DNA from: Fen-455 sp052148655
GTDB taxonomy: Bacteria > Actinomycetota > Acidimicrobiia > Acidimicrobiales > Bog-793
DNA length: 64,000 nt
NCBI GenBank assembly: GCA_052148655.1
Contig: JBKQHU010000017.1
Location: 6,821 to 70,820 of the forward strand
Direction: 5' to 3'
The notes beneath the pieces were generated by a model. The model made no database searches and was not told the DNA's origin. It saw only the letters and a list, made by a program, of their open reading frames with translations. The stretch's first letter is position 1. Every line of letters starts with the position of its first letter. The position numbers were made by a program, and so were the translations under genes. This document shows positions 8,394 through 17,353 of this stretch, piece after piece.

Positions 8394-9896
8394 ATGACTC
8401 AGGCGGAGGGCGGCGGTGTTGTGATGGGGGGCCAAAGAAGTGGCCCGTTAGACCTGGATGCGGCTCCGAGCACCGAGGACTACGAGCTCGGCAAGCTGGA
8501 GCAGCGTGGTATCGAGCTGATCCCCGAGTCGGACAGGAAGATGCGCCCTTCAGGCCTCTTCTTCTTGTGGGCCGGGGCGATCTGGAATGTCGAGTTCCTC
8601 GTCTACGGCGCTCTCGTCGTCTCGTTCGGGCTCTCGTTCTGGCAGGCGGTGTCGGTGATTCTCATCGGCAACCTCTTCTACGTCGTTCTCGGCATAGCAA
8701 GCCTTTGGGGGCCGGAGACCGGCACGACCGCGTTCATGGTCAGCCGCGCCCCCTTCGGACGCAACGGCAACCGCGCTCCTTCCTTGTTCAACTGGATCAC
8801 CCAGGTTGGCTTCGAGATCGAAGGCCTCGTCATCGTCGCCTACATCGTCGAGGCGATGTTCAGCCGGGAGGGGACGACCCTCGGTGACGCGGGAAAGGTA
8901 GTGCTGGTGCTGTGCGCGGTTGCTGTGCAGTTCATAGCTCCCTTCCTCGGTCACGCGACCATCACGAAGGTGCTGCGCTACCTGTCCTACGTATTCGTCG
9001 TCGTGTTCGTGATAATGGCGATCCTCGTCATACCGCACGCACACCTGAGCGACCTGCACACGACCGGCACAGACTCGTGGTGGCTCTGGACGACCGGTCT
9101 TGTACTCATCGTCTCCGCCGGAGGGCTCGGCTGGACAGAGAATGCTGCGGACTACTCCCGCTACCTACCGCGGAGCACGCCCAAGTCGCAGACCTTCTGG
9201 GCTGCAACGCTCGGGGGGGCAATCCCTTCCATCCTTCTCGAACTCCTCGGAGCGACCGCTTACCTCGTGAGCCCGTCGGTCACGGCGGCAGCAGCGGTAC
9301 CGGCAGCCTTCGCCAGCTGGTTCTTCTGGCCATTCATGATCCTGGCGCTCCCACAGCTCTTCGCGATCAACTCCATCGACATGTACTCCTCCGGGGTAAC
9401 CCTGCAGGCCATCGGGATACCCCTCAAGCGGTGGGGCTGTGTGCTCGTCGACACAGTCATCTCTGGCGCCGTGACAATAGTCATCGTGCTCAAGGGCCAC
9501 TTCTACGCCGACCTGGAGGGTTTCCTCGACTACATCGTCGTGTGGCTCGGACCCTGGTTCGGGATTCTCCTCGTCGACTACCTGCTCCGCCGTGGCAGGT
9601 ACGACGTCGTCTCTTTGGCCGGGAGAAGAGGTGGGCTCTACTGGCGCAGCGGAGGCATCAACTGGAAGGCGATCGTCTCCCTGGCGGCCGGAATGTTCGG
9701 GGCAATGATGTGGATCGATGCTGCGTTTTACAACCCCGCCTACACCGGTCCGCTGTCCAACGCTACCCACGGCGCCGACTTCAGCTGGATCTTCGGGATG
9801 ATCGTCGCCGGTCTTGTCTACTGGGTCCTGTCGATGTCGAGTGTCCGCAAAGAGGCGGACGCCTCTTCGGGCAGGCTCGATATGCCCGTTTCGTAA
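8394..9896 (+). CDS. NCS1-family nucleobase permease (cytosine/purine/allantoin type)
   Basis: A 500-residue protein with about 12 membrane segments and a hydrophilic N-terminus of about 50 residues. A strong Shine-Dalgarno (GGGAGGGGG) precedes the ATG. Family hallmarks include FFLWAGAIWNVEFLVYGAL in TM1, RAPFGRNGNRAPSLFNWITQ after TM2, and GGLGWTENAADYSRYLPR in the middle, as in CodB/PucI/Mhp1-like carriers. These proteins move nucleobases, hydantoins or related heterocycles with Na+ or H+. It is divergent from a BMP-type nucleoside importer, which suggests a shared purine or pyrimidine salvage role. The exact ligand is not readable. Confidence 0.87.
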   Translation: MTQAEGGGVVMGGQRSGPLDLDAAPSTEDYELGKLEQRGIELIPESDRKMRPSGLFFLWAGAIWNVEFLVYGALVVSFGLSFWQAVSVILIGNLFYVVLGIASLWGPETGTTAFMVSRAPFGRNGNRAPSLFNWITQVGFEIEGLVIVAYIVEAMFSREGTTLGDAGKVVLVLCAVAVQFIAPFLGHATITKVLRYLSYVFVVVFVIMAILVIPHAHLSDLHTTGTDSWWLWTTGLVLIVSAGGLGWTENAADYSRYLPRSTPKSQTFWAATLGGAIPSILLELLGATAYLVSPSVTAAAAVPAAFASWFFWPFMILALPQLFAINSIDMYSSGVTLQAIGIPLKRWGCVLVDTVISGAVTIVIVLKGHFYADLEGFLDYIVVWLGPWFGILLVDYLLRRGRYDVVSLAGRRGGLYWRSGGINWKAIVSLAAGMFGAMMWIDAAFYNPAYTGPLSNATHGADFSWIFGMIVAGLVYWVLSMSSVRKEADASSGRLDMPVS

Positions 9897-10094
9897 CAGC
9901 TACCGTGGCACATTTGCTCGGAGGCGGAGAGGCTCAAGCCGGCCTCCAGCGGAAGTGGCCCAACATGTGTCCGCAACCGACGTCGGCAAAGAGCCGCGTT
10001 GAGGCTCAAGATGCCGGTTCGCGCGATCCCATTGCCAATCCACCAAACGGAGCCAAGAAGTGGCAGAGCCGTCGCCCGAATGACCGCTTGTGCA

Positions 10095-10127
10095 GCGACC
10101 CCCAGACCAGGGGGTGCTGGGGGTCGC
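10095..10127. terminator. 11-bp stem hairpin between convergent genes
   Basis: GCGACCCCCAG (10095-10105) pairs perfectly with CTGGGGGTCGC (10117-10127) around an 11-base loop. It lies about 200 bases after the NCS1 permease and 130 bases before the end of the convergent membrane-protein gene, as expected of a bidirectional terminator. There is no T-tract on either side, so it is not a classical intrinsic terminator. Confidence 0.55.
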
Positions 10128-10254
10128 GCACGCATGGCTAGCTCATTCACTTGTATCGACCCATCTCCGATGCTGCTTGAGCGAAGCGGCTCTCGGGCGC
10201 GCGGCGGCGGGCGATCGGCCGGGCGAGATACGGCACCAGAACCTCTGCGGCCCC

Positions 10255-12105
10255 TCAACCAGCAGGAGGACAGCTCCAGTTGGCTGTCCGGCCGCCTAGG
10301 TCGTACCACACCGCGCCGGCTCTGAAACTGGCACTGGGCGGTCCCAGGATCTTCGTGAGCATCTCGACCCCGCCAGTGCGCAGGGCGCCTTGCCTCGTAC
10401 GAAGAACGAGCGCGTCGGCGTTGTATTCGCGCGCCACCGCCTCGAGGGGACGACAGGCGCTAGCCGGTCGCACGCCGGGAGCAGCGGGGAGCGCGGTGAG
10501 CAGAGACGACAGTTCGCGCAACGCCGGGCCCTGCGCGATGTAATAACCACCCTTACCCCTCGCACCGGGGACGAGCGCGTAGCCCCCGACGAGACGGAAG
10601 CTCATCTCGTCGACTGCTTGCCACAGCATCGGCTCGTCGTCGTGGGCTCGCGGGTAGGGAAGAGCCAGCACCACGCCGCCGTTCGGAACCGAACGTGCGA
10701 GCGATGCCGTGAGCTGCGGCGCAATCGCCCGCTGCTCTTGGACAACGGGAAGCTGGTCGAGGAGCGGGACGAATGCGACGGCGACCAGGACGACGAGCGC
10801 ACCGGTTTGCAAGCCCGGGTCCGACTGGAAGCGGGACGCCACCCCCCGGGCCCAGGCTGCGGCCCCATGCCGCTGACCGCCTTGCGTGCTTTGAGAGTTC
10901 TCAAGTATCCAAGCCCTCGTACGGTCGAGGCCGACCGCCAGCACGATGGCCAGAAAGAGCATCTCGATGCCGGCGATCCTGACCGGCTCGAGGTCGACGA
11001 GAACAGGCACGTGTTCGAAGAGCGCCTCGGGGAGCCAGATCCCGAGACTGTGCCCGTCAACTGTGAGACGCGGACCGAGCGAGAGCAGGAACGCCACGCC
11101 GGCGCACGAGAGCGCGAAGCGTACGATCCCCAGCCTGCGCCACAACACCGCCAGTGCCACAAGGCCTATGAGAAGCGGAATGCCAAGGTAGCCGGACGAA
11201 TTGGTCCCATGAGGCGAGGACCGCAGAACGGGCCGCAGAAGATCGACATGGAAGGCAGCTATCGCCCCGGCCGGCTGAATGGCGTGGGCTATCCGGCGAG
11301 GGCCGGCAAGGAAGTATCCGATCGGGTAGCCGCCGAGCGCCGCGAAACAAACGCAGGCTGCGACGAGCCCGGGCGCCGCGGCGCGGACACGAGCCGGGAC
11401 CTCGTGGCGGTGCGTCAGGGCGAGGAGAATCAAGCCGACCGCCGCCATGACGGCGCAGTACGCCAGTACCTCCGGATCTATGAGGAACTGTGCGCCACCT
11501 AAGAGCCCGAGCGCGACGCCGAGCTTGATCGGCGACCTTTGTTGGGTCACCAGCAGCTCGTCCAGACACCAGAGCAGCAGCGGAGGTATCACCATGAACG
11601 CGAGGTCGAGGTGCACGGAGCCCTCGAAGGTCATGTACGACCCGAACCCGTAAAGCAGGCCCGCCGCAAAGGCGGCAGGCCACCATCTCACCCATCTTCG
11701 AGCAACAAAGAACATCGACGTGGCCGAACCAGCAAGCGCGATGCGCATCAAGACGTTGAAGGACGCCACCGGTCCCGAGGCGAGTGTGACCGGCCATGCC
11801 AGCAGCCCGAGCAAGGGAACGGACGTGTTCGAGGCGAGGTTTACTCCGAGCGGAAAGTCGATGTAGTTGCTGAACAGGGGGTTGAGACCGTGCCCGAGCG
11901 CGAAAGGCGTCCAGGCAAGGAACCACGACATCTGAGCCGGGTCGCCGGCCCCCGCTCCCCCGACGTGCGGCAACTTGCTCGCGTCGAGGGGCAGGACCGG
12001 CCAGTACGCCAAGACGGCCAGGACCACATAGGCGCCGATTGCGAGCGCGACCAAGACGGCCGGTCTCCGCACCGCCTGCATATCGCCAGAAGGCCGCATT
12101 GGCAC
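10255..12105 (-). CDS. Large polytopic membrane protein, GT-C glycosyltransferase-like
   Basis: About 616 residues from a GTG at 12105, which has AGAGGA about 5 bases upstream; ATGs at 12099 and 12081 are alternatives, and the longer frame to 12396 runs into the divergent gene. After a short basic tail, about 10 hydrophobic helices run to residue about 430, followed by a soluble C-terminal domain (about 440-616). An early loop has acidic residues (GAGDPAQMSWFLAW, an Asp just after TM1) as in GT-C enzymes that use polyprenyl-phosphate sugars. No specific family is recognised. It is divergent from another multi-helix envelope protein, so a cell-envelope glycan or lipid role is plausible. Confidence 0.6.
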   Translation of the reverse strand: MPMRPSGDMQAVRRPAVLVALAIGAYVVLAVLAYWPVLPLDASKLPHVGGAGAGDPAQMSWFLAWTPFALGHGLNPLFSNYIDFPLGVNLASNTSVPLLGLLAWPVTLASGPVASFNVLMRIALAGSATSMFFVARRWVRWWPAAFAAGLLYGFGSYMTFEGSVHLDLAFMVIPPLLLWCLDELLVTQQRSPIKLGVALGLLGGAQFLIDPEVLAYCAVMAAVGLILLALTHRHEVPARVRAAAPGLVAACVCFAALGGYPIGYFLAGPRRIAHAIQPAGAIAAFHVDLLRPVLRSSPHGTNSSGYLGIPLLIGLVALAVLWRRLGIVRFALSCAGVAFLLSLGPRLTVDGHSLGIWLPEALFEHVPVLVDLEPVRIAGIEMLFLAIVLAVGLDRTRAWILENSQSTQGGQRHGAAAWARGVASRFQSDPGLQTGALVVLVAVAFVPLLDQLPVVQEQRAIAPQLTASLARSVPNGGVVLALPYPRAHDDEPMLWQAVDEMSFRLVGGYALVPGARGKGGYYIAQGPALRELSSLLTALPAAPGVRPASACRPLEAVAREYNADALVLRTRQGALRTGGVEMLTKILGPPSASFRAGAVWYDLGGRTANWSCPPAG

Positions 12106-12299
12106 GTCATTCCTCTGGGCCGAGCCTTCGGCTTCGCCGCTACCCGCGCACGAGAGCGCTGCACCGATGCGCTGGTTCAGAAGGATAATGGTTCGGGCGA
12201 CCTCGCCGGAGGCAACCGAGGAGTCAGCTCGAAAGACGGTGACGACTCGGCGGAATTGGCCCTCGCACTGGTGGCCGCGTCTATCGTTCAGCGGAACCC

Positions 12300-15215
12300 A
12301 TGGCGCACTTTTCCCCAACTGTGACTCTCGGTCCGCGGGACCGGGAAGGACTGGAGACTCCCGGCGCGATTCCCCGCCGCTGGTCACACGTCGCACGAGC
12401 CGACAAGTGGGCGGTCGCGCTTTTCGTCGCGATACCGCTGCTCATGGGAATCCCGCCTGCACTCGTCGGAAGACCCCTCTTCCCCGGGAGCGGTACGGCG
12501 GACAACCTGACCCAGAACTACCCGCTCCGAGTCCTGTCGGGCGAGCTGTTGCGACACGGTCACCTGCCACTGTGGGACCCGTACATATGGAGCGGAACGC
12601 CGCTGCTGGCGGGATGGAACGCGGGATCGCTGTACCCGGGCACCTGGCTCTTCGCCATCCTGCCTGCGGGCGCCGCCTGGACGATAAATGTCGCTGCAGT
12701 ACCGATTGTCTGCGGCATCGGGATGCACGTGTTCCTGCGCCGCCTAGGTTGCTCTCCTCTCGCGGCCCTACTCGGTGCCCTGACATTCACCTATATGGGG
12801 TTCATGAGCGGGCAAGCCGTGCACCTCGGCCTGGTGCAGGGCATGAGCTTCACTCCCTGGATGCTGCTGGCCGTCCACGAGCTCGGAACCCATCCCGAGG
12901 CGCGAACGGCTAGGCGCTGGATCGCACTGCTGGGCGGCTGCGGCGGGCTGGTGGTGCTTGCCGGCGATCCTCGTGCCGCCTCCAGCGTTGCTTTCATCGT
13001 GCTCACGTACTTCCTGGCCCTGTGCTGGCGGGCTTGGCGGACGGGCAGGCGTGTCACCGTCGCCACCATCGGGATCGTGGTGGCCGCTCTGCTCGCGGTT
13101 GTCCTCTCCGCGGCACAGTGGCTGCCCGGCCTCAGTTTCCTGCACGAGTCCGAACGGGCGGCTGTCACCTTCACCCGCTTCGCCGCGGGATCGTTGTCCT
13201 GGCACGACCTGGAGCTGCTTTTCGTGCCCTTCCTGGTCGGAGGCAACGGGACGTTCGGCCTGCCCGGCTTCATGGGCTCCTACAACCTTCCAGAGCTGAG
13301 CTACGCCGTCGGGATCATGCCGCTCGTCGCCGCCTTCGCTCTCTTCAGGCGCGCCATGCGTCGGGGCGCCACCGACAACCCTCTCGGTGTCTGGTACGCC
13401 CTCATCCTCGAGGGTGCCCTGTTGTCGGCCGGCGCCAGCACTCCTCTAGGCCACATCCTCGTGGACATTCCCCTCTACGGTGGCCAGCGCCTCCAGAACC
13501 GCAACGCCGTGATCGTGGACCTCGCGCTCGCGGTGCTGCTGGCCGTGTTCGTCGACGTACTGAGGAATCCGGCCACGAGCCGCCGGGGGTCGGCGGGTCC
13601 GGCGACAGAGGCGGGCTCGGGCCTCACACGCAACGACCGTCTCGCCGGTCTCGTGCCGGTCGCCATCGTTGCGCTCCTCATACTCGCCGCGTACGTGCTG
13701 GGACGATCGATTCAGCGCGGCTTCGGTGTCTCCGGCTACCACCCGAATCTCGCCGTCGATCTCAGCCCGTACTTCGCTGCGGTGCTGGTCATCTCGGCCG
13801 GAGCTGCTCTGCTCCTGTGGCGCGCGCCCCGGCTCGGCCCGAGCGCCAGCCGCAAGCTTGCGACCATCGTTGTCGTCGCCGATGTCTTGATGTGCGTCCT
13901 CAACGGGTCGTACACGTTCCCCGCCAAAGCCACCATCACGAAGAACAACTCCGCTGTCACGACCTTGGCGAAGCTGCTAGGACCTCAAGGCCGCTACGCG
14001 ATCTTCAACCCCGCGCAGAGCCTGCCACCGGGGCTGCGAGGGACGATCCTCGCGCTCGGCCCTTTCAGTCTTGGAATGATCCACCAGCTCCAAAGCGTCC
14101 AGGGGTACTCGTCTGCTGTCGCCGGTAGCTACCAGCTCGCCACAGGGGCCCATGACGTGGAGAACCTGCAGCCGGTCGCGCTCACACACGCAGACCTTGA
14201 CATCTTGAACCTGAAGGCGCTCGTGACTCTGCCCGAGTACCTGGTCACGGCGATCCCGGACAACCGACCTATTCCGGTCGCGCAAGGGACTCCGGTTCCG
14301 CCCGGAACCGAGCATGTGGCGGTGGCGCTTGACGCCATAGCGCCGGACAAGCCACTTCCTCAGCTTCCGCCCTTCCTTCTCTCCCCTGGGCATTCCTCGA
14401 CGTGGCTGCTTCCCGGCCCCCTCGCTCTCGACTCGGTCACGATCGTGGTCGTGCCCTACAAAGGCGAGACGCCGAGCACGGTCGAGATCGGCGTCCTCGA
14501 TGCTCGCAACCAGATCGTTGGCGACCGTCGTGTGCCGGTCGTGGACGCCCAGGCCCGGGTCACGCTGGACGGCCGCGTCGCCTACGGACTCCAGGTCGAA
14601 GCACCGGGCAGCAATTCGGCCGCCATCGGCGCCGTCGAAACGACCACGGTGCAGGCGATGGCGGTCAACGCCGGGCCGCTTACACACCGCCTCGTTCTCG
14701 ACCAGGTTCTCCAAGGTGTGCTCACACCGCCTAAATGGCGGTACCAGACCGAGATCGGCGGCCTGCCCGTGTTCACCAACATGCTCACCCGGGGAGCTTC
14801 GTGGGTCGAGCCCAGAGGAGCCACGACACCTCTTGCGCCCCAGCTCCCGCTCGCCCACTCGGTGACCGCTCCCGTCCAGGCTTGGCAGAACCCGCAGACC
14901 GTCGTCTCGACGCCAACCCCGGCGTTGCTGGTCCGAAGCGAGGCTTACGACAAGGGCTGGGTCGCGAGGCTCACACCCATCAGCGGGGGCTCGTCGACGA
15001 CCGTGCAGGTGAGACAGCTCGGGATACTCCAGGCGGTCCCGATCCCGGCCGGCAGGTTCACCGTGACCTGGGTCTACAAGGCCCGGCTGGCGAAGCTCGG
15101 CGTCATCGCCAGTGGCGTGGGCGTGCTCGCACTGGTTGCCCTTCTGATCCCGCCCAGGCGGCGGCGCCGACAGAAGTCCGCCCTTGGCTCGGCGGAACCG
15201 GGACCTGCCTCGTAG
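12300..15215 (+). CDS. YfhO-like bacterial membrane protein
   Basis: A 971-residue protein. The N-terminal two thirds are polytopic (first helix near residue 38, FVAIPLLMGIPPAL), with a luminal-type loop containing DNLTQNYPLRVLSGELL and WDPYIWSGTPLLAGWNAG, features of the YfhO family (PF09586). The C-terminal third is extracytoplasmic beta-rich sequence (about 640-930), then one last helix and a basic tail (PPRRRRRQKS). In Bacillus, YfhO is implicated in lipoteichoic acid glycosylation; in actinobacteria the substrate is unknown. The Shine-Dalgarno is weak (GGAA, 3 bases before ATG), so the start is not certain. Confidence 0.72.
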   Translation: MAHFSPTVTLGPRDREGLETPGAIPRRWSHVARADKWAVALFVAIPLLMGIPPALVGRPLFPGSGTADNLTQNYPLRVLSGELLRHGHLPLWDPYIWSGTPLLAGWNAGSLYPGTWLFAILPAGAAWTINVAAVPIVCGIGMHVFLRRLGCSPLAALLGALTFTYMGFMSGQAVHLGLVQGMSFTPWMLLAVHELGTHPEARTARRWIALLGGCGGLVVLAGDPRAASSVAFIVLTYFLALCWRAWRTGRRVTVATIGIVVAALLAVVLSAAQWLPGLSFLHESERAAVTFTRFAAGSLSWHDLELLFVPFLVGGNGTFGLPGFMGSYNLPELSYAVGIMPLVAAFALFRRAMRRGATDNPLGVWYALILEGALLSAGASTPLGHILVDIPLYGGQRLQNRNAVIVDLALAVLLAVFVDVLRNPATSRRGSAGPATEAGSGLTRNDRLAGLVPVAIVALLILAAYVLGRSIQRGFGVSGYHPNLAVDLSPYFAAVLVISAGAALLLWRAPRLGPSASRKLATIVVVADVLMCVLNGSYTFPAKATITKNNSAVTTLAKLLGPQGRYAIFNPAQSLPPGLRGTILALGPFSLGMIHQLQSVQGYSSAVAGSYQLATGAHDVENLQPVALTHADLDILNLKALVTLPEYLVTAIPDNRPIPVAQGTPVPPGTEHVAVALDAIAPDKPLPQLPPFLLSPGHSSTWLLPGPLALDSVTIVVVPYKGETPSTVEIGVLDARNQIVGDRRVPVVDAQARVTLDGRVAYGLQVEAPGSNSAAIGAVETTTVQAMAVNAGPLTHRLVLDQVLQGVLTPPKWRYQTEIGGLPVFTNMLTRGASWVEPRGATTPLAPQLPLAHSVTAPVQAWQNPQTVVSTPTPALLVRSEAYDKGWVARLTPISGGSSTTVQVRQLGILQAVPIPAGRFTVTWVYKARLAKLGVIASGVGVLALVALLIPPRRRRRQKSALGSAEPGPAS

Positions 15216-15367
15216 CCGGCCACATCCGGATCCGCCGGAGCGACTGCCGGCATGGCAGCCTCCCGGTGTCACGATGGCCGACCACGCCAGCGCCGAGCGG
15301 CTCCATCACCACGACGTGGACGGCACTCGCATTACCGAGTGGATCGGACGCGGTCTCGGACTTGTAC

Positions 15368-16954
15368 TCAGGCGGGAGGTCCCGTCGCCACCTGCACGGT
15401 CCCGCTGTGGCGGGCGCCTGTGGAGTCCGTCCAACCGATCCGCACCCGCTCACCGGGGTGGTACCGCTGCATCAAGGTCGTGAGGGCCGGGGCGGAATGG
15501 ACCGTTATGCCTCCGAGAGACGTTATGACGTCGCCGACGGTCAGACCGACCGATGCGGCCGGGGAACCCGTCACGACTTCGTTTATGACCGCCCCGGACG
15601 GAGAGGCCCCAGGCTGAGTCGAGTACACCCGAACACCGAGGAACCCCGTCCGCCCGATGTGCACGCTCGGCGAAGTTTGACCGGAGACGATCTTGTTCGC
15701 GATCGCCACAGCAGAGTTGATCGGGATGGCGTAGCCGTCCGTCCCGGACGTCTCGAAGGAGAACCCGACGGACGCCGCCGTGTCCATCCCGACGACCTTC
15801 CCTGCGGTATTGACGAGCGGTCCACCGGAGTCGCCGGCCTGGATGTACGCGTCGACCTCGATGAGTCCGATCAAGTTCTCCGGGTTGCCACCGTCCTGTT
15901 CGGTGGCTGTGATCGACTGGTCGAGTGCGGTGACCGATCCCCCTGCCACGCTGGGGGTTCCACCCGCGCCCCCCGCATTACCTATCCCCACGACCGCTTC
16001 GCCCACCCGGATCGCCGACGAGTCGCCGAGCGTCGCGACCTTGAGGCCGGACGCACCGCTCAACTTGAGCACCGCGATGTCACTGGGGCGGTCGTAACCG
16101 AGGACCGTGGCCGTATACACGCGGCTGTTTCCCAGGTCGGTCACCCTGATGCTCGTCGCACCATCGATCACGTGGTTGTTGGTGAGCACCTCGCCGTTTG
16201 ACGTGAGCACGATCCCCGTGCCGGCCGCCTCCTCATTTTCATAGCTGAGGACGGTGTTCACATCCACGATTGCGGGATCGACCCGCGAGGCGATCGCCGC
16301 GGGGTCCGAAGGGCCTCCTGCCGCGGACGAGACGGACCCTGAAGAGCCAGAACCGAACGGGAACCCTCCAGAGCCGAAGGGCGACGTCCCTGAGCCGAAG
16401 GGCGACGTCCCTGAGCCGAAGGGGAAGCTGGGCGAGCTTCCCGATGGAAGCGATGTGGGCTTCGATGTCGACTGCCAGGCCATACGGCCGATGCCGAATC
16501 CTGCGGCGAGACCGACGACAAGCAGCCCTACGACCAGCCAGCCGGTCGCAGCCTGACGCCGCCTCGGTGGCGGTGTCGGCGGCACAGCCCAGTAACCCGC
16601 TGGGAATCCAAACCATTGTGTCCCGCTGCTGGCTCCTCCGGGGGCGCCGCCTGGAGGAGGAGAGGGCGTCCAGCCGGCTGAGCCAGGAAACGGAGGAGGC
16701 GGCGGCGGAGGAGGCGTCCAGCCGCCGGCACCGGGAAAGTAGCCAGTGGGTGGCGGTGGCGGCGGAGGAGGGGGCGCCCATGCACCGGCACCGGGAAAAG
16801 GTGGAGGAGACGGCGACCGGTCTGGCGCGGCCGAGTCGGTCGTAGCGGGCGTGGCGGTCGTGGGTTCCGTCTGACCAGGAGTCACGGGCTGCGGCCACGC
16901 GAAGCCATCTGCCGCTACCTCCGTAGGTTCGTCGCTCTCGTGCTCGTGGTCCAT
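15368..16954 (-). CDS. Membrane-anchored HtrA/DegP-type serine protease with PDZ domain
   Basis: 528 residues from ATG 16954, chosen for its GGGAGGAAAG Shine-Dalgarno; the frame stays open to 17290. The cytosolic N-terminus (1-130) is proline-rich with two runs of nine and eight prolines inside related GAGxWxPPP blocks. One TM helix follows (about 139-157), then a Gly/Ser/Phe linker with SPFGSG repeats (175-205), a trypsin-like domain with His261 (TNNHVID), Asp292 (SDIAVLKL) and Ser376 (GDSGGPL), and a PDZ domain (about 430-525). The triad is complete. This is the usual actinobacterial HtrA layout for envelope protein quality control, with an unusually long polyproline tail. Confidence 0.92.
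   Translation of the reverse strand: MDHEHESDEPTEVAADGFAWPQPVTPGQTEPTTATPATTDSAAPDRSPSPPPFPGAGAWAPPPPPPPPPTGYFPGAGGWTPPPPPPPPFPGSAGWTPSPPPGGAPGGASSGTQWFGFPAGYWAVPPTPPPRRRQAATGWLVVGLLVVGLAAGFGIGRMAWQSTSKPTSLPSGSSPSFPFGSGTSPFGSGTSPFGSGGFPFGSGSSGSVSSAAGGPSDPAAIASRVDPAIVDVNTVLSYENEEAAGTGIVLTSNGEVLTNNHVIDGATSIRVTDLGNSRVYTATVLGYDRPSDIAVLKLSGASGLKVATLGDSSAIRVGEAVVGIGNAGGAGGTPSVAGGSVTALDQSITATEQDGGNPENLIGLIEVDAYIQAGDSGGPLVNTAGKVVGMDTAASVGFSFETSGTDGYAIPINSAVAIANKIVSGQTSPSVHIGRTGFLGVRVYSTQPGASPSGAVINEVVTGSPAASVGLTVGDVITSLGGITVHSAPALTTLMQRYHPGERVRIGWTDSTGARHSGTVQVATGPPA
16371..16424 (+). repeat. 21-bp tandem repeat in the HtrA linker
   Basis: Two perfect 21-bp units (16371-16391 and 16392-16412) followed by a partial third copy. 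In the minus-strand protease gene they encode the SPFGSGT repeats of the extracytoplasmic linker. The unit is a multiple of three, so copy-number change would alter linker length without frameshift. Confidence 0.85.
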
Positions 16955-17353
16955 CGCCCTTTCCTCCCGCAGGGACGGTAGCGCGCGCTGCTCACAGCTA
17001 TTACACCGCGCCCACCTGAGGATTTCCTGAGTTGTACATAAGCAATCGCTGAGAGACGAGAGCCGCGCTGGCCACGGCCCGACGACGGCCCCGCCTGCGC
17101 GCACGCTTCGTAGGTCCGGGTGAACGGTGGTTAGAGTGGTCGGTGTTGTGCCTGGGTCCGCGGCGCGGCGTTGGCACATTTTCTCGCTGTACACAGCCCG
17201 CAAGCAAGGGACAACCGTGACAAGCACGTCCACCGTGCCAGGAGTCACCGGCCTGGCACGTACAACCGGCGCCATCGACTGTCGAGGCAAGCCAACAGCG
17301 GAGCGGGGGTGTAACCAGCGGGCTCCCCTGCGACAAGGACCGTCCGTCTCTCT

